Shown: positions 1 through 4,992 of the stretch, piece after piece
Numbering within the stretch: the stretch's first letter is position 1
Layout of the letters: each line of letters opens with the position of its first letter
Source of the DNA: Candidatus Acidiferrales bacterium
Lineage (GTDB): Bacteria; Acidobacteriota; Terriglobia; Acidiferrales; UBA7541
Length of the DNA stretch: 6,356 nt
Assembly: GCA_955651735.1 (NCBI GenBank)
Contig: CATPAM010000080.1
Coordinates: forward strand, 1-6,356
Reading direction: 5' to 3'
Notes under the pieces: generated by a model
What the model saw: the letters and a program-made list of their open reading frames with translations, nothing else
Told to the model about the DNA's origin: nothing
Databases searched by the model: none
Program-made: the position numbers and the translations under genes

Positions 1-40
1 CAAGACCCTCCGCGCGGCCGCCTTGATCTAGGAGGCGGCG

Positions 41-214
41 GTGAATGTCACTTGGACATATCGGCTGTGGCTTTCTCCAAAGGACGTAGCACGGCCCCAT
101 TCAGTATTGATCCTTCTGTATATAACTTCTATAGTAATAGCCACCTCTGTTTTGTCAGTTTCCCTGCCAAAGCCAAGGGGCCGACTGATGAAAGCAACAA
201 GGAAGGGCAGGTAA
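41..214 (+). CDS. Possible small single-pass membrane protein, 57 aa
   Basis: This is a GTG-initiated frame of 57 codons ending in TAA at 212-214. AGGAGG at 30-35 sits 5 nt before the GTG and overlaps a TAG at 29-31 that could end an upstream plus-strand gene (last residues KTLRAAALI, codons GC-rich at position three). The product starts MNVTWTYRLW, has one strongly hydrophobic stretch at about residues 20-42 (SVLILLYITSIVIATSVLSV), and ends with a basic tail (KPRGRLMKATRKGR). That fits an inner-membrane peptide with a basic tail. I recognise no family. An ATG at 45 in another frame shares the same ribosome binding site but stops after 14 codons. Other long frames cross the same DNA on both strands, so the call rests mainly on the ribosome binding site and the membrane segment. 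Confidence 0.3.
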   Translation: MNVTWTYRLWLSPKDVARPHSVLILLYITSIVIATSVLSVSLPKPRGRLMKATRKGR

Positions 215-344
215 GGGGACGCGATATCCTTTTCCCTCTTCTCTCCTTCAAACGATTGAGGAGTTGTTCTTTCGGGCAAAGACTCGCGGCACCGATTAAA
301 CTCGCAAGTAGAACTCTCCCATTGGAAAATTCACCGCCGCTGTC

Positions 345-545
345 TCACGAAATCGATGAACACCCTTGATGCAGAGCATCGCTTGCAACGCTCCGCAACC
401 GTCCAAACCGTTTGTAGTCTCTCTCAGGATGTTCAATGACCTTCACGTCTTCCAGTTGTTGTGCGTATGCGTGAGCACTCTCAAGATCACGCGAACGAAG
501 AGCCGAAATGACCAGATCACGCAGTTGAGATTTATCGGTAGCCAT
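345..545 (-). CDS. Hypothetical protein, 66 aa
   Basis: This is an ATG-initiated minus-strand frame with a TGA stop at 347-345. The product begins MATDKSQLRDLVISALRSRD and is soluble, charged and probably helical: residues 6-33 form an amphipathic pattern (LRDLVISALRSRDLESAHAYAQQLEDV), followed by KVIEHPERDYKRFGRLR. There is no signal peptide or membrane segment. An AAGGTGAG element lies about 10 nt upstream of the ATG, and GAGG directly abuts it. It is the last member of a chain of closely spaced minus-strand frames, 8 nt after the one at 634-554. I do not recognise the family. The natural amino-acid composition and the ATG start favour a real gene, but the function is unknown. Confidence 0.5.
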   Translation of the reverse strand: MATDKSQLRDLVISALRSRDLESAHAYAQQLEDVKVIEHPERDYKRFGRLRSVASDALHQGCSSIS

Positions 546-553
546 CCTCTATC

Positions 554-634
554 TCACCTTCTCAGTCGCAGAAGCAGGCTGATTAGTGGCGTTCGCAGTG
601 TTGTGACCTCAGGATAGGTGGGTCGCTTTCCCAT
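554..634 (-). CDS. Tiny frame between two minus-strand hypothetical genes, 26 aa
   Basis: This is an ATG frame preceded by GGAGGT only about 3 nt upstream, a tighter spacing than usual. The product starts MGKRPTYPEVTTLRTPLISL and ends in a leucine/arginine-rich tail (LLLRLRR). It starts 10 nt after the stop of the frame ending at 645 and stops 8 nt before the ATG at 545. Its TGA lies within the AAGGTGAG that may serve the next gene, so it could be a coupling leader rather than a functional protein. At this length a chance frame is quite possible. Confidence 0.2.
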   Translation of the reverse strand: MGKRPTYPEVTTLRTPLISLLLRLRR

Positions 635-644
635 GTACCTCCGA

Positions 645-887
645 TCAATTCTCGTATTTCGCTTTGAACCGGCTCGCCCTTCGTCTCCAAATCTCATGCC
701 GCCACTTGCTACGTGCGTCAGGCTCGGGGTTGGGGTCACGCGGAGAAATAGACAAGACCTCGATTGACGTTATACCGGGCGCAGGAGCCTGCATGATTCT
801 GTTCAAGAGGAAGACATTGAGTTCGGTGAGATCCACCTCGCGGCTACGGCCCAAAATCTGAAGAGGTTGGTGCGCCACCTGGATCAA
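645..887 (-). CDS. Hypothetical protein, start unresolved (possibly 5'-damaged gene)
   Basis: A minus-strand frame is open from just after an in-frame TAG (953-951) down to a TGA at 647-645, about 101 codons. It has no ATG or GTG near its beginning. The only conventional start is TTG at 887-885, giving 80 aa, and it has no visible ribosome binding site. The protein-like text already begins upstream of that TTG (NRSSFLKRSDSAEFLRSLL). It continues QVAHQPLQILGRSREVDLTE and ends in a strongly basic C-terminus (SKWRHEIWRRRASRFKAKYE). The composition looks natural, and the missing start suggests a frameshift or truncation near 950; another minus-strand frame carrying VEEYCLSAFDTFSKLRSSRT lies just upstream. 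I recognise no domain. It precedes the small frames at 634-554 and 545-345. Confidence 0.4.
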   Translation of the reverse strand: MIQVAHQPLQILGRSREVDLTELNVFLLNRIMQAPAPGITSIEVLSISPRDPNPEPDARSKWRHEIWRRRASRFKAKYEN

Positions 888-1033
888 AAGCGATCGTAAG
901 AACTCAGCACTATCTGAGCGTTTCAGAAACGAGGAGCGGTTCGCGACGATCTAAGCTTTGAAAAGGTATCAAAAGCGCTGAGGCAATATTCCTCCACAAA
1001 ACTTACTTCTCCCACGCACCTGATTTTTCAACA

Positions 1034-1070
1034 GACTCACTTGTTTTTGGAACCCGAATGCGGGTGAGTC
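1034..1070. repeat. Nested inverted repeat downstream of the BON gene
   Basis: GACTCAC (1034-1040) is the exact inverse of GTGAGTC (1064-1070). Inside it, ACCCG (1052-1056) pairs with CGGGT (1061-1065) around AATG; the two pairings share the last GT. It lies about 90 nt beyond the BON stop, too far and without a U-tract, so it is not a convincing terminator. A second short hairpin, GGGTT-TTCGG-AACCC at 1113-1127, sits between it and the stop. Confidence 0.4.
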
Positions 1071-1159
1071 GTGACGTCTGATTTTGCTCACCTTATGGCC
1101 GGTGCTTTTCAAGGGTTTTCGGAACCCCGGACACGTAATCCATTTGTAAGCCAGCGGCT

Positions 1160-1567
1160 CTACTGCTTCGAAGGTGTTACTTCAATCTTGTTCATAACAT
1201 TGCCGTCGCCTGCAACGGCCGCGGCCTTGTTGAAGATCTTATTTCTTTCCTCGACAGAACGAACCGACCCCTGCAACGTCACTTTACCGTCCTGGGCGGC
1301 GATTTTGATGTGATGTGCGTCAGCAGACAGACTCTTATCTGCGTAGATTGCCTTTCTAATCTTCTGCGCAATCGCACGATCTGAAGAGGTCATCTTCGGC
1401 TGATCCGCTGTCGGCGGCGTAGGGTGAGCGCCCGTTGTAGTACTGTACGAATCGGGCTGTTGGGGATCCTGATGTCCGAGGACCGGCGTGGCGATCAGTG
1501 ATACTCCAAAAGTGAACGAACCGACCGGCAACAGCAATCGCGATAACTTTTTAAAACTTGCTCTCAT
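1160..1567 (-). CDS. Secreted/periplasmic BON-domain protein, 135 aa
   Basis: BON domains (bacterial OsmY and nodulation) are small alpha/beta modules of periplasmic or envelope proteins, thought to bind phospholipid or other surfaces. The start chosen is the ATG at 1567-1565 because AGGGGGAG lies just upstream and a signal peptide begins there: basic MRASFKKLSR, a hydrophobic core at about 11-29, and likely cleavage near residue 31 (PVLG-HQ). An in-frame ATG at 1639 would add 24 residues and bury the signal peptide. Residues 32-60 form a Pro/Thr/Gln-rich linker. Residues 62-131 are the BON domain: helix SDRAIAQKIRKAIYADKSLS, strand HHIKIAAQDG, the hallmark DGKVTLQGSV at 93-102, helix SVEERNKIFNKAAAVAGDG, and the final strand VMNKIEV. 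It has one BON copy, whereas E. coli OsmY has two. The gene is monocistronic, with gaps of over 200 bp on both sides, and osmotic or stress-related envelope maintenance is the family-based guess. Confidence 0.88.
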   Translation of the reverse strand: MRASFKKLSRLLLPVGSFTFGVSLIATPVLGHQDPQQPDSYSTTTGAHPTPPTADQPKMTSSDRAIAQKIRKAIYADKSLSADAHHIKIAAQDGKVTLQGSVRSVEERNKIFNKAAAVAGDGNVMNKIEVTPSKQ

Positions 1568-1936
1568 CTTCTCCCCCTTGCCTACGCCAACGTTGACCAT
1601 GGGCGAATGTCTAAGTGCTGGCTTCCTTTCTACGTGCAACTTTAGCGCCTCGGCTCTGAGCTTTGTAATTAGATGATTTACCCCTGCTTCAGGTACACAT
1701 CACAGGTCTTCCAGATCTCAAAAGAGATTGTCGTTATCAGTTTCATCGTAGACATTATTTTACATTGCGTATCGAGTGCAACCTAAATCCCAAGGTTTCA
1801 CACTAAGCTGGCCTTATCTTGGTACGAATAGTATCCAGCGAATTCCAGTAAGGAGAGCAAGGATTCCCGCAGAGCCAGCGATATTCCAAAGGGGTAATCC
1901 TTGAGTTGACCGTGAGTAAATGGTGCGCGGCATCTA
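1568..1936. other. Intergenic spacer / BON leader
   Basis: I see no supportable gene in these 369 bases. The right two-thirds is AT-richer than its surroundings and contains the promoter candidate and the small stem described separately. GGATTCCC (1861-1868) is an imperfect inverse of GGGGTAATCC (1891-1900), with a 22-nt loop and no following T-run. Confidence 0.6.
1754..1781 (-). promoter_or_regulatory. Candidate sigma-70 promoter for the BON gene
   Basis: On the minus strand TTGCAC (1781-1776) and AATAAT (1759-1754) are separated by 16 nt. The -10 matches TATAAT at five of six positions and the -35 matches TTGACA at four of six. Transcription would start near 1747 and leave a leader of about 180 nt. 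That leader holds a 5-bp stem with a four-base loop (ATCTC/GAGAT, 1715-1728), whose role is unknown. Confidence 0.4.
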
Positions 1937-2068
1937 TCAGGACACAAGCAAATCGCAGCGCGGTTCTAGAAGAATTCTTGGGAGGAAACGGAAAAGCTGA
2001 CGAGTCCGATTCAGGCGCTGGGCACGTTTTCGCAAAATTGTAGGAGTGATCTTAGTTTGTTTTCCCAT
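1937..2068 (-). CDS. Possible small basic protein, 43 aa
   Basis: This ATG frame is preceded by GGGAGGAAAT, a good ribosome binding site about 4 nt from the start, and ends in TGA at 1939-1937. The product begins MGKQTKITPTILRKRAQRLN and is rich in Arg and Lys, then hydrophobic at residues 25-34 (LFRFLPRILL). Its start overlaps by 17 nt the end of the frame -1 tail of the zinc-ribbon region upstream (TAA at 2054-2052), an arrangement typical of translational coupling. No family is recognised; it might be a nucleic-acid-binding peptide, but that is only a composition argument. Confidence 0.35.
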   Translation of the reverse strand: MGKQTKITPTILRKRAQRLNRTRQLFRFLPRILLEPRCDLLVS

Positions 2069-2161
2069 ATTTCCTCCCGTAAAGATTTGCCAGCCGTTCT
2101 TCTATCGAATAAAGGTGCAACGTGCCTGCGACAGTATGCTCCGCGATCTTCCGTGCAACTT
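2052..2161 (-). pseudogene. Out-of-frame continuation of the zinc-ribbon gene
   Basis: Directly after the TAA of the zinc-ribbon frame, frame -1 encodes KVARKIAEHTVAGTLHLYSI followed by EERLANLYGRKYGKTN and TAA (2054-2052). It looks like genuine helical protein and has no start codon or ribosome binding site of its own. Removing one AG from the purine tract AAGAAGAGAAGAG joins it cleanly to the zinc ribbon as ...CATNKKKSGAVKVARK.... Possible explanations are a real inactivating or phase-variable indel, programmed frameshifting, or a base-calling error. I see no classic X-XXY-YYZ slippery heptamer. Confidence 0.45.
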
Positions 2162-2287
2162 TTACCGCTCCGCTCTTCTCTTCTTGTTGGTCGCACACGC
2201 TGGACAGAACCGCTCGCCGGTCTCGAGATCCGTGAGCAACACAATGGTGTCCGAACCGCAACCTGGGCAAGTCTTTGGCGTAATCAT
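2162..2287 (-). CDS. Small zinc-ribbon protein, 41 aa as read (probably frameshifted)
   Basis: The ATG at 2287-2285 is preceded by GAGGAGGAAG with a spacing of about 6-7 nt, one of the best ribosome binding sites in the window. The product starts MITPKTCPGCGSDTIVLLTD and carries a four-cysteine zinc ribbon, C7-P-G-C10 and C28-P-A-C31, separated by 17 residues, then a basic end (NKKRRAER) and TAA at 2164-2162. Such treble-clef or rubredoxin-like knuckles bind one zinc and usually serve nucleic-acid or protein contacts; the exact role cannot be told. The reading frame probably should continue: frame -1 after the AG-rich tract encodes a coherent helical tail. The intact product would be about 77 aa. 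The 41-aa version is complete as a zinc knuckle and could also be functional. Confidence 0.6.
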   Translation of the reverse strand: MITPKTCPGCGSDTIVLLTDLETGERFCPACATNKKRRAER

Positions 2288-2312
2288 CAGTCTTCCTCCT
2301 CACGTATGACAT

Positions 2313-2742
2313 CGCCGGAGCTATCGACGTGACGAGAACGAATTGTGGATTGGGTTACCAAGGTGAGTTTTGCCCCCTACGGTGCCGCATCCATTCTTTC
2401 GAATGCTGCCAACGCTGCCAGGGTAAGAAATCCTGGCTCGTTTGGCGGTTGACTCGTTTCGTCAACACTCGTGATGCGCCAGAATTACCGGCACGAGAAG
2501 AATACCGCGTTCCTCATCATTTGCAAAGAGGACAGCGCCTGTCCCTCGCCAAAGTGCTGACCGACTTTGAAATCAACAGCTTGCGCACAGGCCTGTAACA
2601 TTGTTAAAGGGGTGAAGCTCAGTACTCCCTGAGTTTCTGGCGAGGAGATAGCCTGCCACGCGTCCGAGACCTCCCCGGTCGTTTACGCTGTGCCGCCAGA
2701 AGTTGATGCGCCCACCGGTTCACTAGTACCGTTGAAAGGGCC
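2313..2742. other. Intergenic region upstream of the PAP2 gene
   Basis: No gene can be supported here. A GTG frame at 2329-2598 contains several cysteines but has no ribosome binding site and irregular codon use. Small symmetric elements are present: GTTGAC/GTCAAC around 7 nt (2448-2466), the 10-bp palindrome ACAGGCCTGT (2587-2596), and CTCAG/CTGAG around 6 nt near 2618-2633. The two neighbouring genes diverge from this spacer, so it should contain promoters for both, but I found no -35/-10 pair good enough to name. Confidence 0.55.
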
Positions 2743-3606
2743 ATGTGGGAAAGAACAAGCCAAATCATGGAATCACGGCCTCATCGCGGGTTCAGCTGTT
2801 CCTGGCTGTTGTGCTCCCTTGCGTGCATGGGGATTGCGTTTGGGTGTCCCTCGCTTCGTGCGCAGGAAGCGCCGCAAACCGTCGCCGCTGACGCAACGAC
2901 GCCGCAAAACTCACCACCAGCAGGAGCAGATCGCGAGGTCTCCTGGAGGACGCTCCCGCGAAACTTTCTCCAGGATCAGAAAGACATCTGGTTGTTTCCG
3001 GTGCAGCTCGCTAAGGGGCGGCACTGGCTGCCCACACTCGCGGTAACGGGTGTGACGGCGGCGCTCATCACCCCTGATCCGCACGACACGCCTTACTTCA
3101 GGCGCACGTCGCGATTCGAAGGCTTTAACGACGCTTTTTCCGGACGCATCACTGCGGCAGAAATGGCGATCGTTCCCGCAGCCTTTCTGGTGGTGGGACA
3201 TTTTCGCCATGATTCCTACGCGGAAAAGACAGCGCTGCTCGCCGGTGAAGCCTACGCCAACAGCGCCATCGTTGACATAAGTATGAAGGTAGCGACGCGG
3301 CGACTACGTCCTTCGGACATCCCACCGTCCGGCAAGTTCTCCGACACCTTCTTCCACAGCCATGTGTCTCCTACCGGTATAAACACGAGCTTTCCCTCCG
3401 GTCACGCGGCGGCGGCGTTTGCCGTTGCGACCGTGTTCTCCCATCGTTATCGGCAGCATCGCTGGGTGCCATGGATGGCATACGGCGTGGCCTCTGTTAT
3501 CAGCTTTTCCAGGATCACGAATCAATCTCACTTCCCATCGGACGTGTTCTTGGGGGCAGCGCTAGGCTATACGATGACAAAGTTCGCGGTACTGAGACCG
3601 CGATAG
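2743..3606 (+). CDS. PAP2-family (type 2 phosphatidic acid phosphatase) protein, 287 aa
   Basis: PAP2 enzymes remove phosphate from lipid phosphates (phosphatidic acid, undecaprenyl pyrophosphate and similar) or act as acid phosphatases, through a phosphohistidine intermediate on the outer face of the membrane. All three signature motifs are intact: KVATRRLRP (182-190, KX6RP), PSGH (218-221), and SRITNQSHFPSD (256-267, SRX5HX3D). His221 and His263 are the expected catalytic residues and Asp267 supports the second. An N-terminal signal peptide or anchor spans about 17-40 and ends ...SLRAQ. Hydrophobic segments near 97-110, 138-153, 222-233, 242-256 and 268-283 fit the PAP2 helical bundle. ATG at 2743 is preceded by GAAAGGG; an in-frame ATG at 2767 would shorten the n-region by eight residues and is possible. 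Substrate is undetermined. The gene stands alone, with 430 bp before and nearly 1.4 kb after. Confidence 0.93.
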   Translation: MWERTSQIMESRPHRGFSCSWLLCSLACMGIAFGCPSLRAQEAPQTVAADATTPQNSPPAGADREVSWRTLPRNFLQDQKDIWLFPVQLAKGRHWLPTLAVTGVTAALITPDPHDTPYFRRTSRFEGFNDAFSGRITAAEMAIVPAAFLVVGHFRHDSYAEKTALLAGEAYANSAIVDISMKVATRRLRPSDIPPSGKFSDTFFHSHVSPTGINTSFPSGHAAAAFAVATVFSHRYRQHRWVPWMAYGVASVISFSRITNQSHFPSDVFLGAALGYTMTKFAVLRPR

Positions 3607-4074
3607 ACCGAGCGAAAAAAGAGGGTCACTGGAAACGACAGTTCGAGCGGGCTTGAGAAGAAGAGCGGTTTCCCTTTTTGGGCGCTTTCGTCCCGGTTCA
3701 CGCCGGGGTTCGGATAGAAGAATCATGGCCGCGGTTTAGGCCGTATCGATGGTTGGCGGAACGATTCGCCGAGAGTGAGTGGTTGCTGGTCCCCCAACCA
3801 TCCAAGTTGACAGCAGGCCGTGTTAGTTTGACTCTCGTTTCTTGGGAAGGCTCGGTCGTCGGTTTGCCATCCGCGCCGCGAAATTTGGCCCGAAGCCGAC
3901 GTCGCCTTTCGTGCAGCGAGAAAAAACACAACGACGGAATCTCGGACGTCGAGAAAAACGAGGGGCCATTAAGGGGCCAATAAGGATTCCTTTGCATTCC
4001 CCATTGTTCCTTTTCAATTCCTTAGCGCTCCCCAGCATTTCTTCTAAGTCCTTTGAATTCCGGTTGGTATTGTT

Positions 4075-4097
4075 TTCGATCCCCACCGCCCCTACCA
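4075..4097 (+). repeat. tRNA 3'-end-like fragment (possible att site scar)
   Basis: The 23 bases begin TTCGATC, a standard T-loop, continue CCCAC (3' half of a T-stem), then CGCCCCT (3' half of an acceptor stem whose 5' half would be AGGGGCG), then A and CCA. All lengths (7+5+7+1+3) match a tRNA 3' end exactly. The five bases before the T-loop do not pair with CCCAC, and no tRNA 5' portion lies upstream, so this is not an intact tRNA. Integrases of islands and phages recombine at tRNA 3' ends and leave copies like this. No integrase is present in the window. Confidence 0.5.
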
Positions 4098-4228
4098 ATC
4101 ATCCTTTTTCCCAACAACAATTTAGCGATTTGTCGAGGCGGCAAAAGGCGGCAATAAGAGCCCGAGGGTGGCACCAATGGCTCGAATGAACGAATCCCTG
4201 CGGTGTTACACAAAAGTCGGTCGCGCCA

Positions 4229-4249
4229 GGTCCGACTGTTTGTCGGACC
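4229..4249. repeat. Perfect 8-bp hairpin
   Basis: GGTCCGAC (4229-4236) and GTCGGACC (4242-4249) are exact inverse complements around TGTTT; one more pair follows outside an A-A mismatch. GTCGG also occurs just upstream at 4216-4220. There is no T-run on either strand after the stem, so it is not a standard intrinsic terminator. A second hairpin, AGGCA-TCAAT-TGCCT, follows at 4275-4289. Confidence 0.5.
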
Positions 4250-4769
4250 AGATAAAAATGGAGTTCTAGTGGTCAGGCATCAATTGCCTACTGGACTGCT
4301 CGCTTCCTATTGACACTCTATATGTGGATCAACAACTCTTTGTGGGCATCCAAAACAGGGAATTCAGGGCACATGGAATCAGTCACTTGCGACCTGGGTA
4401 GAACTGGGGTTTTTGGGCAGCCTCAGCCCGGTGGCGATGTTTACGCTGCGCATGCTCAACTTCCTCGAAGCGGACTTCTGGCCCGGAATAACTTCCGGTT
4501 TGCCCGTGATCCAGGCACAATCGCCAAAGTGCCGAGGCGGACCACGCATGAATGCGCGTTCTCGGGCGAAACCCGGCCTAGCAACTGAATCATTTGCAAA
4601 CACAAGCCGACTTGTGGCGATCATCCCGTCCGGATGATTGGACCGGTTTGTTCCCCAGGATTAGCAGACGAGCCTATGCCCTAGATCTCGCATGTGCCAA
4701 AAACTCGCCGGATTCTGATCCGCTAACCCGATGTGCTTCAATTCGCGCGCCTGGACGAAAGTGGTGTGC

Positions 4770-4787
4770 CGAAACTACATAGTTTCG
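4770..4787. repeat. Perfect 7-bp hairpin upstream of the SBBP gene
   Basis: CGAAACT (4770-4776) and AGTTTCG (4781-4787) are exact inverse complements around ACAT. It lies about 80 nt upstream of the promoter candidate at 4867. It could be an operator-like site or a remnant of a repeat; nothing in the sequence distinguishes these. Confidence 0.4.
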
Positions 4788-4866
4788 ACGCAGGCCGGGG
4801 TCAGAGCGGAAGGCCGAACGCATTGCGCGGGCAATCAAGCTTCGACCATTTCCTGCCTAAATTCGC

Positions 4867-4895
4867 TTGACGGCCGTTGACCCTGAGAGTAGTAT
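4867..4895 (+). promoter_or_regulatory. Candidate sigma-70 promoter for the SBBP gene
   Basis: TTGACG (4867-4872) and TAGTAT (4890-4895) are separated by exactly 17 nt. The -35 matches consensus at five of six positions and the -10 at four of six. Transcription from about 4902 would give a leader of about 90 nt before the ATG at 4993. A second TTGACC at 4877-4882 is too close to the same -10 to be used with it. Confidence 0.45.
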
Positions 4896-4980
4896 CCGCC
4901 CTAACCGCGCAGAACTTAGCCCTGATATTTTCAGCAATTTTGGTGTCCGCCCACTCAATGGAGAGCCCATTTCCGTCTGT

Positions 4981-4987
4981 GGAGGAG
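4981..4987 (+). promoter_or_regulatory. Ribosome binding site of the SBBP gene
   Basis: GGAGGAG lies 5 nt before the ATG at 4993 and fixes that start. The signal peptide that begins there agrees. Confidence 0.8.
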
Positions 4988-4992
4988 CCGCC

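Larger units (their letters stand above)
3607..4992. other. Gene-poor stretch between PAP2 and the SBBP gene
   Basis: No convincing gene is found in 1.4 kb. Frames of 90-115 codons exist on both strands at 3698-4189, but they overlap each other, lack ribosome binding sites and are rich in Arg, Ser and Pro in the manner of chance frames. The stretch instead contains a tRNA-3'-end-like sequence (4075-4097), perfect hairpins (3692-3707, 4229-4249, 4275-4289, 4770-4787), and a segment at about 4370-4490 with coding-like codon bias but no start. Around 3970-4070 the plus strand is unusually pyrimidine-rich, with CCTTT/TTCC clusters. It may be a decayed insertion or island remnant. Confidence 0.55.

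Noticed and set aside
28..279. 83-codon minus-strand frame
   Set aside because: It begins with TTG without a ribosome binding site, has no recognisable motif and is antisense to the better-supported frame at 41-214.
1..369. Plus-strand frame open from the window edge to a TGA at 367-369
   Set aside because: Codon use is irregular, the product is rich in Ser/Cys/Arg in a chance-like way, no domain is recognisable, and no internal start has a ribosome binding site.
366..617. 83-codon plus-strand frame
   Set aside because: It is the antisense shadow of the minus-strand gene at 545-345, with cysteine/serine-rich shadow composition and no ribosome binding site.
1113..1127. Terminator hairpin for the BON gene
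   Set aside because: The 5-bp stem is perfect, but on the minus strand it is followed by TTGAAAAG rather than a T-tract.
2011..2244. 77-codon minus-strand frame across the zinc-ribbon region
   Set aside because: It is the third reading frame of the same DNA, Arg-rich and without its own ribosome binding site; the zinc-ribbon frame and its -1 tail explain the region better.
2329..2598. 89-codon plus-strand frame with several cysteines
   Set aside because: The cysteine spacing forms no regular knuckle, the GTG start has no ribosome binding site, and codon bias is absent.
3661..3707. Intrinsic terminator after the PAP2 gene
   Set aside because: GAGCG...CGCTT with an inner CCC/GGG, and CCCGG/CCGGG at 3692-3707, form only weak stems and neither is followed by a T-run.
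4025..4097. Intact tRNA gene
   Set aside because: Only the last 23 bases fit. The expected T-stem 5' half, anticodon arm, D arm and 5' acceptor half are missing.
3823..4098. Minus-strand frame beginning MVGAVGIE
   Set aside because: MVGAVGIE is what the reverse complement of a tRNA 3' end translates to; such frames are well-known annotation artefacts. The rest is low-complexity and basic.
3842..4189. 115-codon plus-strand frame
   Set aside because: It is Arg/Ser/Pro/Phe-rich with no domain, no ribosome binding site, and overlapped by equally long frames in other phases.
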